From an uncultured Clostridia bacterium (GTDB taxonomy: Bacteria > Bacillota > Clostridia > Oscillospirales > Acutalibacteraceae), in contig CANQEU010000017.1 in assembly GCA_947595635.1 (NCBI GenBank), positions 1 to 42,456 on the forward strand: a stretch of 42,456 bases of DNA, in the 5' to 3' direction. The notes below the pieces were generated by a model, which saw only the letters and a program-made list of their open reading frames with translations, was not told the DNA's origin and did no database searches. The position numbers and the translations under genes are program-made. Each line of letters starts with the position of its first letter. Positions within the stretch are counted from its first letter, which is position 1. This document shows positions 16,875-24,702 of this stretch, piece by piece.

Positions 16875-17693
16875 ATGAGCGCTTTTGATAAGGTTACAAT
16901 AGCAAGATCAAACAACAGACTTACGGCTATAGACTATATAAACAGTCTTTTCGGCGACTCGTTTTTCGAGCTGCACGGCGACCGCCGCTTTTCCGACGAT
17001 AAGGCGGTTATCGGCGGCATAGGAATGCTCAGGGACGATATGCCCGTCACAGTTATCGGTCTTGAAAAGGGCAGAAACACAAAGGAAAGGATGGAGCGCA
17101 ACTTCGGCTCGGCTCATCCCGAGGGATACAGAAAGGCGCTTCGTCTTATGAAGCAGGCGGAAAAATTTCACCGTCCGGTGCTTTGCCTTGTTGACACAAG
17201 CGGAGCCTTCTGCGGAATAGGCGCGGAAGAAAGAGGTCAGGGACAGGCAATTGCCGAAAACCTTATGGAAATGATGACACTTAAAACGCCTATACTGTCT
17301 ATATTGATAGGAGAGGGCGGCAGCGGCGGAGCTCTTGGCCTTGCAGTCGCAAACGAGGTGTGGATGCTTGAAAACGCGGTTTATTCGGTAATAAGTCCCG
17401 AAGGCTGCGCAAGCATACTGTGGAAAGATCCGTCAAAAACGGCTTACGCCGCGGAATGTATGCGTATGACGGCTCAGGATTTATTCAAGCTAAAAGTAAT
17501 AGAAAGGGTAATAAGGGAGCCAAAAACAGTTGAAAGCAAAATGTTTGACAGCCTCCGCGGCATAATAGCGTCAACATTTGAGCGCTATGGAGAAATGTCT
17601 ACGCAGGAGCTGCTTGACAACCGCTATAACCGCTTTAGGGTTCTCGGAAACAATGTTTCCCCTTTTGAGCCGGTTTTTGAAGAAGAACTGTAA
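16875..17693 (+). CDS. accA: Acetyl-CoA carboxylase carboxyltransferase subunit alpha
   Basis: Partner of AccD in the carboxyltransferase heterotetramer. It is 272 residues, at the short end for AccA because it lacks much of the N-terminal extension of the E. coli protein. Characteristic segments include FFELHGDRRFSDD, VDTSGAFCGIGAEERGQ and IGEGGSGGALGLAVANEVWMLE. AAAGGAGAGGG precedes the ATG. It is the last gene of the fab/acc operon; a terminator follows at 17782. Confidence 0.95.
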   Translation: MSAFDKVTIARSNNRLTAIDYINSLFGDSFFELHGDRRFSDDKAVIGGIGMLRDDMPVTVIGLEKGRNTKERMERNFGSAHPEGYRKALRLMKQAEKFHRPVLCLVDTSGAFCGIGAEERGQGQAIAENLMEMMTLKTPILSILIGEGGSGGALGLAVANEVWMLENAVYSVISPEGCASILWKDPSKTAYAAECMRMTAQDLFKLKVIERVIREPKTVESKMFDSLRGIIASTFERYGEMSTQELLDNRYNRFRVLGNNVSPFEPVFEEEL

Positions 17694-17781
17694 AGGCTTT
17701 GATAAAGCAAAAGCTTAAAAGGCTTTATAAACCGCTTTGACTTAAATATATCTTTTTAATTCTTTTTAAATCATATTAAAT

Positions 17782-17820
17782 TGCCATTCCCACATATAAT
17801 TCGGGAGTGGCATTGTTTTA
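17782..17820 (+). terminator. Intrinsic terminator of the fab/acc operon
   Basis: TGCCATTCCC (17782-17791) pairs with GGGAGTGGCA (17803-17812) with one G-T pair, followed by TTGTTTT. It is 89 bp after the accA stop. Confidence 0.7.
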
Positions 17821-17840
17821 AAATAAATTCAAATAAAATC

Positions 17841-17886
17841 AAGGCTTTATAAGCCTTATTAAAAACCGCCGCCTGTTTAGGCGGCG
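17841..17886. repeat. Two small hairpins upstream of the D-hydroxyacid dehydrogenase gene
   Basis: AAGGCTT/AAGCCTT (17841-17857) and CGCCGCCT/AGGCGGCG (17867-17886, 4-base loop) lie 28-73 bp before the start codon. Neither has a T-run on the plus strand. They may shape the mRNA leader. Confidence 0.4.
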
Positions 17887-17913
17887 AATATTCAGGCGTA
17901 TGATGGTGATATA

Positions 17914-18870
17914 ATGAAAATTGTTTTAACCGACGTGATAACCATTACTAACGGCGAGGATGATTTATCGCTTGCCCCTTTATATGAGCTTGGCGAGATA
18001 ACCGCATATCCCCTTACTGACTATGAGGACATACAAACGCGAATCAAGGACGCCGACGCTGTAATTTGTAATAAGACAAAGCTTGACTCGGTCAGTCTTT
18101 CGGGCGCAAATAAGCTTAAATATATCGGTCTGTGGGCAACCGGCTTTGATAATATAGATCTTGATTATTGCCGCCGTCACGGCATAACGGTATGCAACGC
18201 AGGCAGTTACTCGTCCAACGCTGTCGCCCAACATACGTTCGCGCTTATTCTTGAACGATACAGCAGGACAGGCGCATACAACAGCTTCGTTCAGGACGGG
18301 GGCTGGAAAAAAAGCACGACCTTTTCGCCTATAGCTTACAGAACGAACGAGCTTTACAACAAAACGCTTGGTATTGTCGGTTACGGCACAATAGGTAGGG
18401 CCGTCGCACGGATAGCAAATGCGTTTGGAATGAGGGTGCTTGCATATAACCGCAGCGGAAAAACAGACGAGCTTGCTCAATATGCTCCTTTAGAAACGCT
18501 GTATGCGGAAAGCGATATAGTCAGCGCACACTGTCCCCTTAACGACGAAAGCCGCCTTATGTTTGACAGCCGCGCGTTCTCGCTGTTTAAAAAGGGCGCA
18601 TTATTTATAAACACCGCAAGAGGCGGTCTTGTTGACGAAATTGCGCTTAAAAACGCGGTAACCTCCGGACATTTAGGAGGTGCGGCAATAGACGTTTTGT
18701 ATCCCGAACCCATGTCCGAAAACTGCGTCCTTGCACACATCAACGGCATAACCATAACGCCGCATATTGCGTGGGCTCCGATTGAAACACGGCGCAGACT
18801 TTTGTCAATAGTCTGCGAAAATATTAAAGCGTTCCAAAACGGAACGCCCCAAAATACCGTAAGCATATAA
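17914..18870 (+). CDS. D-2-hydroxyacid dehydrogenase
   Basis: NAD-dependent oxidoreductase of the D-isomer 2-hydroxyacid family, 318 residues. The nucleotide-binding motif GYGTIG is at 156-161; the catalytic set is Arg236 (in INTARGG), Glu265 (in YPEPM) and His284 (in TPHIAW). Overall it resembles the hydroxypyruvate/glycerate dehydrogenase branch, but the physiological substrate cannot be fixed from sequence. It is a single gene between the fab operon terminator and a dispersed repeat, on the opposite strand to the genes that follow. Confidence 0.88.
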   Translation: MKIVLTDVITITNGEDDLSLAPLYELGEITAYPLTDYEDIQTRIKDADAVICNKTKLDSVSLSGANKLKYIGLWATGFDNIDLDYCRRHGITVCNAGSYSSNAVAQHTFALILERYSRTGAYNSFVQDGGWKKSTTFSPIAYRTNELYNKTLGIVGYGTIGRAVARIANAFGMRVLAYNRSGKTDELAQYAPLETLYAESDIVSAHCPLNDESRLMFDSRAFSLFKKGALFINTARGGLVDEIALKNAVTSGHLGGAAIDVLYPEPMSENCVLAHINGITITPHIAWAPIETRRRLLSIVCENIKAFQNGTPQNTVSI

Positions 18871-18880
18871 ATTCTTCGGC

Positions 18881-19055
18881 GAACCGCAGTCAACGCTGCT
18901 GCTTAAGATTTTATTTTTTTGCAGGAGAAGCGAAGCTTCTCCTGCACCTCATCATTCTCGCACCAAGAAATTTGCTTTATTAAAGTTTTTATATCCTTAA
19001 AGTGGCTTTAAATAAAAATAATTCTTTGAGAGAGCAGGTGGGGATTTACTCCGTA
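18881..19055 (+). repeat. Dispersed intergenic repeat, copy A (most complete)
   Basis: It begins GAACCGCAGTC, passes through GCTGCTTAAGATTTTATTT, carries a 25-nt hairpin (18921-18945: 11-bp arms GCAGGAGAAGC/GCTTCTCCTGC, loop GAA), then CACCTCATCATTCTC, and ends with TTCTTTGAG ... GTGGGG near 19042. The left part recurs at 33412 and 42358, and the right part at 33460-33490 and 240-300. It has no ORF. It is plausibly a MITE-like or REP-like element; no target-site duplication could be established. Confidence 0.7.
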
Positions 19056-19100
19056 AAGCTGTTATAGGTATCAAAAAAATAGATTTATCGACAAGCTGAA

Positions 19101-19148
19101 ATGGCCGTCCTTTGGTGTAAAATCCAAAGGGCGGTCATGGCTTTTTAT
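19101..19148 (+). terminator. Intrinsic terminator (possibly bidirectional)
   Basis: ATGGCCGTCCTTTGG (19101-19115) pairs with CCAAAGGGCGGTCAT (19124-19138) with one or two imperfect pairs, followed by GGCTTTTTATT. On the plus strand it ends transcription from the dehydrogenase and the repeat; the stem also lies just past the SprT stop on the other strand. Confidence 0.65.
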
Positions 19149-19166
19149 TAATTATTCAAAATCCGC

Positions 19167-19658
19167 TCAGCCTTTAACATAAAGCTCTCCGCCGCATATA
19201 CAGCGATACCTTTCGGGATGTTTAATAAGTGCGCTTTTTTTGTACCGCCGAAGCTGTTTTCCGCAGTCCTTGCAAACGATTTCATACGGAGCGTTTCGGC
19301 GAAGCTCGTCTGCTTTAACTGAGCTTCCCTCTCTTTTTATCTCCTGACCGATCGTCTGACCAAGCCGCTTTGCATATATTTTCCAAAAATACCCGTGATT
19401 TGAGCAGTTTCGGCAGGTGTGCAGCACCTCGTGCGCTATTACGTTTCTTATCTCATCCTCGCCGCCGTCAAGCACAAAGGCAGATATAACGATTTTATAC
19501 TGACCGTTTTTTTGTCTTTCGCAGGTGCCAAGTATCGTTTTTCTTCTGCCGTTTATATAAACATTAGGAATTATCCTGTCCGACACAGGTATATTAAGCT
19601 TCCTTGCCTTTTTAACGGTTTCATCAAGAATTTTATTCAGGTCATACATATTTTCCAT
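19167..19658 (-). CDS. SprT-like zinc metalloprotease-fold protein
   Basis: A SprT-domain protein of 163 residues. HEVLH (76-80) plus His88 in NHGYFW form a zinc site like that of SprT/Spartan proteases. A C-terminal zinc ribbon has Cys129 and Cys132 (VCKDCG) and Cys153 and Cys155 (RCICGG). The cellular role of bacterial SprT proteins is not settled. Its ATG overlaps the mnmA stop by one base (TAATG), so it is translationally coupled to mnmA. Confidence 0.85.
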   Translation of the reverse strand: MENMYDLNKILDETVKKARKLNIPVSDRIIPNVYINGRRKTILGTCERQKNGQYKIVISAFVLDGGEDEIRNVIAHEVLHTCRNCSNHGYFWKIYAKRLGQTIGQEIKREGSSVKADELRRNAPYEIVCKDCGKQLRRYKKSALIKHPERYRCICGGELYVKG

Positions 19659-20743
19659 TACCTGTTCATCCCCGACATTATAGTTCCGCCACCTATAACA
19701 ACGTCGTCCGAGTATAAAACCACCGCTTGACCCGGCGTTACGGCTCTTTGCGGATCATCAAACTCCACCATAATAATATCCTCGTCAATAGGATGAACAA
19801 CGGCGCTCGACTCGCTTTGGCTGTAACGCACCCTTGCGCTCACCCTCATAGGCGCTGTCAGCTTGTCGATAGCTATAAAATTTAAATTGTTCGCATAAAG
19901 ACGGCTTGTGAAAAGATCCTCGTTTTCACCGAGAAGCACCTGACCGTTGACAGCGTTTTTGTCAAGGACAAATATCGGATGCCGGTAGCTTATGCCAAGC
20001 CCCTTTCGCTGTCCTATAGTATAGTGGATTATTCCCTTATGCCTGCCTAATACGGTGCCGTCCTTATAAACAAAATCTCCCTGCTTTGACTTTACTCCGA
20101 GCGTGTTTTCGAGGAAGCCTGCATAATCACCGTCCGGCACAAAGCATATGTCCTGACTGTCACGCTTTTTTGCGTTTATAAGCCCCTTTTCAAGGGCAAT
20201 TTCACGCGCTTTCTCCTTAGTAATCTCTCCCATGGGGAAAAGCGTGTGTTCAAGCTCGTACTGTGAAAGAACATAAAGCACATAGCTTTGATCCTTCCTA
20301 TTGTCATTCGCTTTTTTTAAAAGGTAACGGCCGCTTGCGCTGTCATACTCCCTCTTAACGTAGTGACCTGTCGCTATCATATCATATTCAAGCAAATCAG
20401 CCCTCTGCAAAAGCCTTGAAAATTTTATATGCCGGTTGCACTCAATGCACGGATTTGGCGTCAGACCGTTTATGTAGTCCTGTGCAAATTTTTCTATAAC
20501 ATTTTCCCTGAATGCGTCGCTGAAATTGAATACATAGTGCTTTATTCCCAGCTTATACGCAACACGGCGCGCGTCGTCAACATCATCGAGCGAGCAGCAG
20601 GTCTTGTCACGCACGCCTATATCGTCATTGCTGAAAAGTCTCAGCGTTGCGCCGCAGACCTCGTATCCCTGCTCTATAAGCACAGCCGCCGTCACCGAGC
20701 TGTCTACTCCACCGCTCATCGCGGTCATTACTCTGTTATTCAT
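19658..20743 (-). CDS. mnmA: tRNA-specific 2-thiouridylase
   Basis: Adds sulfur to U34 of tRNAs for Lys, Glu and Gln. It is 361 residues. The PP-loop SGGVDSS is at 10-16; the catalytic cysteines are Cys99 (NPCIEC) and Cys200 (SQDICFVPDG). It is the first gene of a two-gene unit with the SprT-like gene. The start is ATG; a strong SD is not obvious. No cysteine desulfurase gene lies next to it. Confidence 0.95.
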   Translation of the reverse strand: MNNRVMTAMSGGVDSSVTAAVLIEQGYEVCGATLRLFSNDDIGVRDKTCCSLDDVDDARRVAYKLGIKHYVFNFSDAFRENVIEKFAQDYINGLTPNPCIECNRHIKFSRLLQRADLLEYDMIATGHYVKREYDSASGRYLLKKANDNRKDQSYVLYVLSQYELEHTLFPMGEITKEKAREIALEKGLINAKKRDSQDICFVPDGDYAGFLENTLGVKSKQGDFVYKDGTVLGRHKGIIHYTIGQRKGLGISYRHPIFVLDKNAVNGQVLLGENEDLFTSRLYANNLNFIAIDKLTAPMRVSARVRYSQSESSAVVHPIDEDIIMVEFDDPQRAVTPGQAVVLYSDDVVIGGGTIMSGMNR

Positions 20744-20840
20744 TTATACGACCTCTGATAAAATAAAGGGGCTTATTTGCAGGACTATTGTTTTTTTAGC
20801 CTAAAGGCTTAAAATCAAATCTCCGACAAACAAGCTCCGC

Positions 20841-20861
20841 CCGCCTGTTAAAGGCGGGCTG
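20841..20861. terminator. Hairpin GCCCGCCT/AGGCGGGC between mnmA and argF
   Basis: A perfect 8-bp GC-rich stem with a 5-base loop. On the plus strand TGTCATTTTTACTTTTT follows; on the minus strand, the direction of argF transcription, no T-run follows immediately. It is the best candidate for the 3' end of the arginine operon, about 20 bp past the argF stop, but imperfect. Confidence 0.4.
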
Positions 20862-20878
20862 TCATTTTTACTTTTTAT

Positions 20879-21793
20879 TTATTGCTCGTAATCGCCCATT
20901 GTCTTTACAAGCACTGCCTTTTGTGCGTGCAGGCGGTTTTCAGCCTCTTCAAATATCTCGTTCGCGTGAGCCTCAAACACCTTTTCTGTTATTTCCTCCT
21001 CACGGTGAGCAGGCAGACAGTGCTGTACCATACAGTCCTCATGGGCGGCAGCCATAAGCTCGTCGTTTATCTGGTAGCCTTCAAACGCCTTTTTCCTCTT
21101 TTCGGCTTCGCCCTCCTGACCCATCGACGCCCAAACATCGGTTATAAGCACATCGGCGTCTACCGCGGCATCTATCGGCTTGCGGTGCAGCTCAAAGCAA
21201 TCGTATCCGGCGGCAAAGTCGAGTATCTCCTGCGGAGGCTCGTATCCCTGCGGACATGCGACGGAAACAGCCATACCTGTTTTAAGTCCGCCGACTATAA
21301 GAGAATTCATCATATTATTTCCGTCTCCGATAAAGCACAGCTTATGACCCTCAAGCGTACCCTTAAATTCACGAATGGTCATAAGATCTGCAAGCACCTG
21401 GCACGGATGGCAGAAGTCTGTAAGCCCGTTTATTACGGATATTGAGCCGTATGAGGCAAGATCCTCTACCTCCTTCTGCTCAAACGTCCTTATCATAATT
21501 CCGTCAAGGAAGCGAGACAGCACTCTTGCGGTATCCTGAACAGGCTCCCCCCTGCCAATCTGCATATCGTTCGCCGAGAGAAACAGCGGCTGACCGCCAA
21601 GCTGATACATTCCCACCTCAAACGACACCCTTGTCCTCGTTGACGCCTTTTGAAATATCATTCCAAGGCTCTTGCCCTCAAGGTGCTTGTGTGAAATGCC
21701 GTGCTTTTGTTCATATTTCAGCTGATCGGCAAGGTTAAGAATTTCAATTATTTCCTCACTGCTTAAATCGAGTAGCTTTAATAAATGCTTCAT
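20879..21793 (-). CDS. argF: Ornithine carbamoyltransferase
   Basis: Makes citrulline from ornithine and carbamoyl phosphate. It is 304 residues. The carbamoyl-phosphate loop STRTR is at 51-55, HPCQ at 129-132 and the ornithine loop HCLP at 258-261, which separates it from aspartate carbamoyltransferase. Last gene of the arg cluster, 83 bp after argD. Confidence 0.96.
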   Translation of the reverse strand: MKHLLKLLDLSSEEIIEILNLADQLKYEQKHGISHKHLEGKSLGMIFQKASTRTRVSFEVGMYQLGGQPLFLSANDMQIGRGEPVQDTARVLSRFLDGIMIRTFEQKEVEDLASYGSISVINGLTDFCHPCQVLADLMTIREFKGTLEGHKLCFIGDGNNMMNSLIVGGLKTGMAVSVACPQGYEPPQEILDFAAGYDCFELHRKPIDAAVDADVLITDVWASMGQEGEAEKRKKAFEGYQINDELMAAAHEDCMVQHCLPAHREEEITEKVFEAHANEIFEEAENRLHAQKAVLVKTMGDYEQ

Positions 21794-21876
21794 ATTGTAT
21801 TATCCTTTCGTATTATAATTTTTTTAATAGCCTGACTGTTAATTCAGGAGATATGTTTTTTATTTTTATTCCCAAG

Positions 21877-23055
21877 TTAAGAATTTATTGCTTCCGCAAG
21901 TATATCAAGTCCTCTGTCAATATCCTCATATGAAATGTTGAGAGGCGGCAAAAGACGGACAAGATTTTTCGCCGTAAGAACGAGCAGCCCGTTTTCAAGG
22001 CATTTTTCTACCACCTGCTTTGCGTTATCTTTTTTAAGCACAACGCCGATCATCATACCCATTCCGCGAACCTGCAAAACCCCGTCAACATCGGCGAGCT
22101 TTTTTCTTATGTAGCTTCCCTTCTCGCTCACCTGTTTTAGAAATTCCGGCTCGCTCACTCTTTTAAGCACCTCTATTGAGCCTGCGCACACTACCGGATT
22201 TCCGCCGTAGGTTGTGGCGTGCGTACCTGGAGTGAGAACGCCCGAAAGCTTTTCATTGCACATACAGGCTCCAAACGGCAGTCCGCCGCCAAGCCCCTTT
22301 GCGGATGTGAGTATATCCGGCTTGACGCCGTAATTTTCAAAGCAGTAAAGACTTCCGGTCCTGCCAACGCCGGTTTGAACCTCGTCGATTATAAGGCAAA
22401 GGTCGTTTTCTCTGCACAGCTTCTGCACATCAAGAACAAAATCCTTGTCAAGAGGCATTACGCCGCCCTCGCCCTGAATAAGCTCCATCATAACGGCACA
22501 GGTCTTATCGCTTATAAGCGCTTTAACGCTTTCAATATCGTTTGCCTGTGCAAATACAAATCCATCTGTAAATGGGAAAAAGAAGTTATGAAAAACATCC
22601 TGTCCTGTTGCGGCAAGAGTTGTTACGGTTCTGCCGTGAAAAGAGTTCTTCAGCGATATTATCTCATTTCTGCCCTCTCCGTATTTGTCAAAGCTGTATT
22701 TTCTTGACAGCTTTATTGCACATTCGTTTGCCTCTGCTCCTGAATTTGAAAAAAACACCTTGTCAAAGCCTGTTTTTGAGCATATGAGCTTTGCGCACTC
22801 AACCTGAACGGGGCTTGTGTATAGATTTGAAATATGCTGAAGCTTATTAAGCTGATTTGTAACGGCGTTGATCCAGTCCTTGTCGCAGTAGCCGAGTGCA
22901 TTTACGCCTATTCCGCTTGTAAAGTCTATATATTCCTTTCCGTCCGCGTCAACCGCATGCGCTCCGCTTCCGCTTTCCAAAGCTGCGTTAAAGCGGCCGT
23001 ATGTATTCATTATATATTTCTTTTCATCGCTTTTTATTTCGTCAAATTTCATCAT
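21877..23055 (-). CDS. argD: Acetylornithine aminotransferase
   Basis: PLP-dependent class III aminotransferase converting N-acetylglutamate semialdehyde to N-acetylornithine. It is 392 residues. SNSGAEANE (103-111), Asp224 in IIDEVQTGVGRTG, and the PLP lysine Lys253 in TSAKGLGGG are present. Two adjacent ATGs (23055 and 23052) follow GGAGGG at 5 and 8 bases; either may be used. The frame is open 34 codons further upstream, but that part overlaps the GNAT gene. The start overlaps the GNAT stop by 14 bases. Confidence 0.95.
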   Translation of the reverse strand: MMKFDEIKSDEKKYIMNTYGRFNAALESGSGAHAVDADGKEYIDFTSGIGVNALGYCDKDWINAVTNQLNKLQHISNLYTSPVQVECAKLICSKTGFDKVFFSNSGAEANECAIKLSRKYSFDKYGEGRNEIISLKNSFHGRTVTTLAATGQDVFHNFFFPFTDGFVFAQANDIESVKALISDKTCAVMMELIQGEGGVMPLDKDFVLDVQKLCRENDLCLIIDEVQTGVGRTGSLYCFENYGVKPDILTSAKGLGGGLPFGACMCNEKLSGVLTPGTHATTYGGNPVVCAGSIEVLKRVSEPEFLKQVSEKGSYIRKKLADVDGVLQVRGMGMMIGVVLKKDNAKQVVEKCLENGLLVLTAKNLVRLLPPLNISYEDIDRGLDILAEAINS

Positions 23056-23476
23056 GGTTTCCCTCCGTATCAAAGGCGAATACTGTAAGATCGTCACATT
23101 TTTTCCAGCCGACGGACGGCCAAAACGATTGACCGAGCGCGTTGTCCCTGAATACAAAAATATGGGTCTTGCTTATTCCGTCCTCCTTTAGCTTTTCAAC
23201 AGCCCTCTGCGCCATTGCTCTTGCAATTCCGTGTCGGCGGTATTCGGGCAGCACCGCCATATGATGAATAAAGCCGCGTCTGCCGTCGTGACCTGCAAGA
23301 ACAGTTCCGACAACCCTGCCGTCCATAATGGCAACCTGGCTCATTCCCTTGTTTCGCTCAAGGTACTTTTCGAGATTTTCGCGGCTGTCCGCACTGCTGA
23401 TGGCGCGCTTTGTAGTTATCTGCCACAAAGCATATATCTCGTCATACCGGCTTATTTCCATACTGACTATTTCCAT
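23042..23476 (-). CDS. GNAT-family N-acetyltransferase in the arg operon
   Basis: A single GNAT domain of 144 residues. The acetyl-CoA-binding stretch is VLPEYRRHGIARAMAQRAVE, preceded by GHDGRRGFIHHMAV, the pattern of YpeA-like acetyltransferases. It lies between argB and argD, 13 bp after argB and overlapping argD, so it is certainly part of the operon. Because ArgJ can already make N-acetylglutamate by transacetylation, the substrate of this protein is open; priming the cycle as an ArgA substitute is one possibility and is only inferred from position. Confidence 0.85.
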   Translation of the reverse strand: MEIVSMEISRYDEIYALWQITTKRAISSADSRENLEKYLERNKGMSQVAIMDGRVVGTVLAGHDGRRGFIHHMAVLPEYRRHGIARAMAQRAVEKLKEDGISKTHIFVFRDNALGQSFWPSVGWKKCDDLTVFAFDTEGNHDEI

Positions 23477-23489
23477 AGGCTCTCCTTAT

Positions 23490-24347
23490 TTAATAGAACA
23501 TTGTTCCGATACCCTCGTCGGAAAACATTTCAATAAGTATTGAATGCTTTATCCTGCCGTCGATTATATGCGCACGCTTTACTCCCTGTCTTACCGCGTC
23601 AACGCAGCAGTCGATCTTCGGTATCATTCCTCCGCTGATTATTCCCTCTTTTTTAAGGCTTGGAACATCGCTTACATTAACAACAGGAATCAGTGTATCC
23701 TCGTTCTCCTTATTCCGCAGCAGTCCTCTTATATCTGTCATAAGTATAAGCTTGCAGGCGCCAAGCTTAGCTGCGATTTGTGCGGCGGCTATGTCTGCGT
23801 TTATATTGAACACCTCGCCTCTGTAGCCTCCGGCTATTGTAGAAATTATAGGCACATAGCCGTCCTTTATGAGATCCTTTATCGGTTTTGTGTTCACCTC
23901 GGTTATTTCGCCTACAAAGCCGAGGTCATCTGCCGTTATCAGCTTTTCAGCCATAAGCATCCTGCCGTCAAGTCCGCAAAGTCCCATAGCCTTGCCGCCC
24001 TGCATTTCAAGATGCTGCACAAGACTTTTGTTGACCTTTCCCGCGAGCACCTGCTGCACTATATCTATGGTTTCTTCGTCCGTGACCCTCATTCCGCCTA
24101 TAAACTCGCTTTGCTTGCCGATTTTTTTCAGCATAGAGCTAATCTCAGGCCCTCCGCCATGAACGAGCACTACGTTTATCCCGACTAGCTGCATCAAAAC
24201 TATATCGCTCATAACCGCGCTTTTAAGCTCCGGGCTTATCATGGCGTTTCCGCCGTATTTTACCACAATAGTTTCGCCTGAATATTTTTGAATGTACGGC
24301 AGTGCCTGAACAAGCACCTGCGCCTGATTTTCGTTATTGTTGCTCAT
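23490..24347 (-). CDS. argB: Acetylglutamate kinase
   Basis: Phosphorylates N-acetyl-L-glutamate. It is 285 residues of the amino-acid kinase family: KYGGNAM with Lys30, VHGGGPEIS, and the C-terminal GGMIPKIDCC are conserved. The N-terminal region before the kinase core (NENQAQVLVQALPYIQKY) resembles the helix found in arginine-inhibited hexameric enzymes, so feedback inhibition by arginine is likely but not proven. It is separated from argJ by 355 bp holding a cloverleaf element. Confidence 0.95.
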   Translation of the reverse strand: MSNNNENQAQVLVQALPYIQKYSGETIVVKYGGNAMISPELKSAVMSDIVLMQLVGINVVLVHGGGPEISSMLKKIGKQSEFIGGMRVTDEETIDIVQQVLAGKVNKSLVQHLEMQGGKAMGLCGLDGRMLMAEKLITADDLGFVGEITEVNTKPIKDLIKDGYVPIISTIAGGYRGEVFNINADIAAAQIAAKLGACKLILMTDIRGLLRNKENEDTLIPVVNVSDVPSLKKEGIISGGMIPKIDCCVDAVRQGVKRAHIIDGRIKHSILIEMFSDEGIGTMFY

Positions 24348-24702
24348 ACCTTTTCGTCCTTATTATTTATTTTTAAAATTAATTTTATTATATATTAAAT
24401 TTAAATTCCTGAGTTATATGTTGTTTGAAAGCGATTATACGGATTAAGTATTTATGATAAACGGGGCAGATACGGGCACCGCTCTACTGCGCGGCGACCC
24501 GTACCGCCTTCGGCGGTACGTTCCCCGGACAATCGTTGTTGCCGCTCGGCAACAACGATTGTCCGGGGGCTTGCGTAAGCCTGCGGCTTACGCAAGCGGT
24601 CGCCGCCGCAGCCGAATTTAAAACCGCTTTTAAAATCAAATATTTAAAATCAAAATATTATATACCAACAATCATACCGTGATTAAACGGAAAAACTGTC
24701 CG
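24348..24702. other. Gap inside the arg operon holding a cloverleaf element
   Basis: No gene is seen. The region immediately upstream of argB is very AT-rich and includes a TATAAT-like sequence on the minus strand, but no convincing -35 box. Confidence 0.5.
24491..24606. repeat. Cloverleaf-like inverted-repeat element 3
   Basis: The outer stem GCGGCGACC/GGTCGCCGC (24491-24499 with 24598-24606) encloses three perfect hairpins: a 9-bp stem around GTACCGCC/GGCGGTAC (24500-24520, 3-base loop), a 21-bp stem (24523-24543 with 24548-24568, 4-base loop) and a 13-bp stem (24569-24581 with 24585-24597, 3-base loop). Only two bases (24521-24522) are unpaired at the junction. It lies between argJ and argB within the arg operon. 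It shares its outer stem with the element at 14143-14252. Confidence 0.88.
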
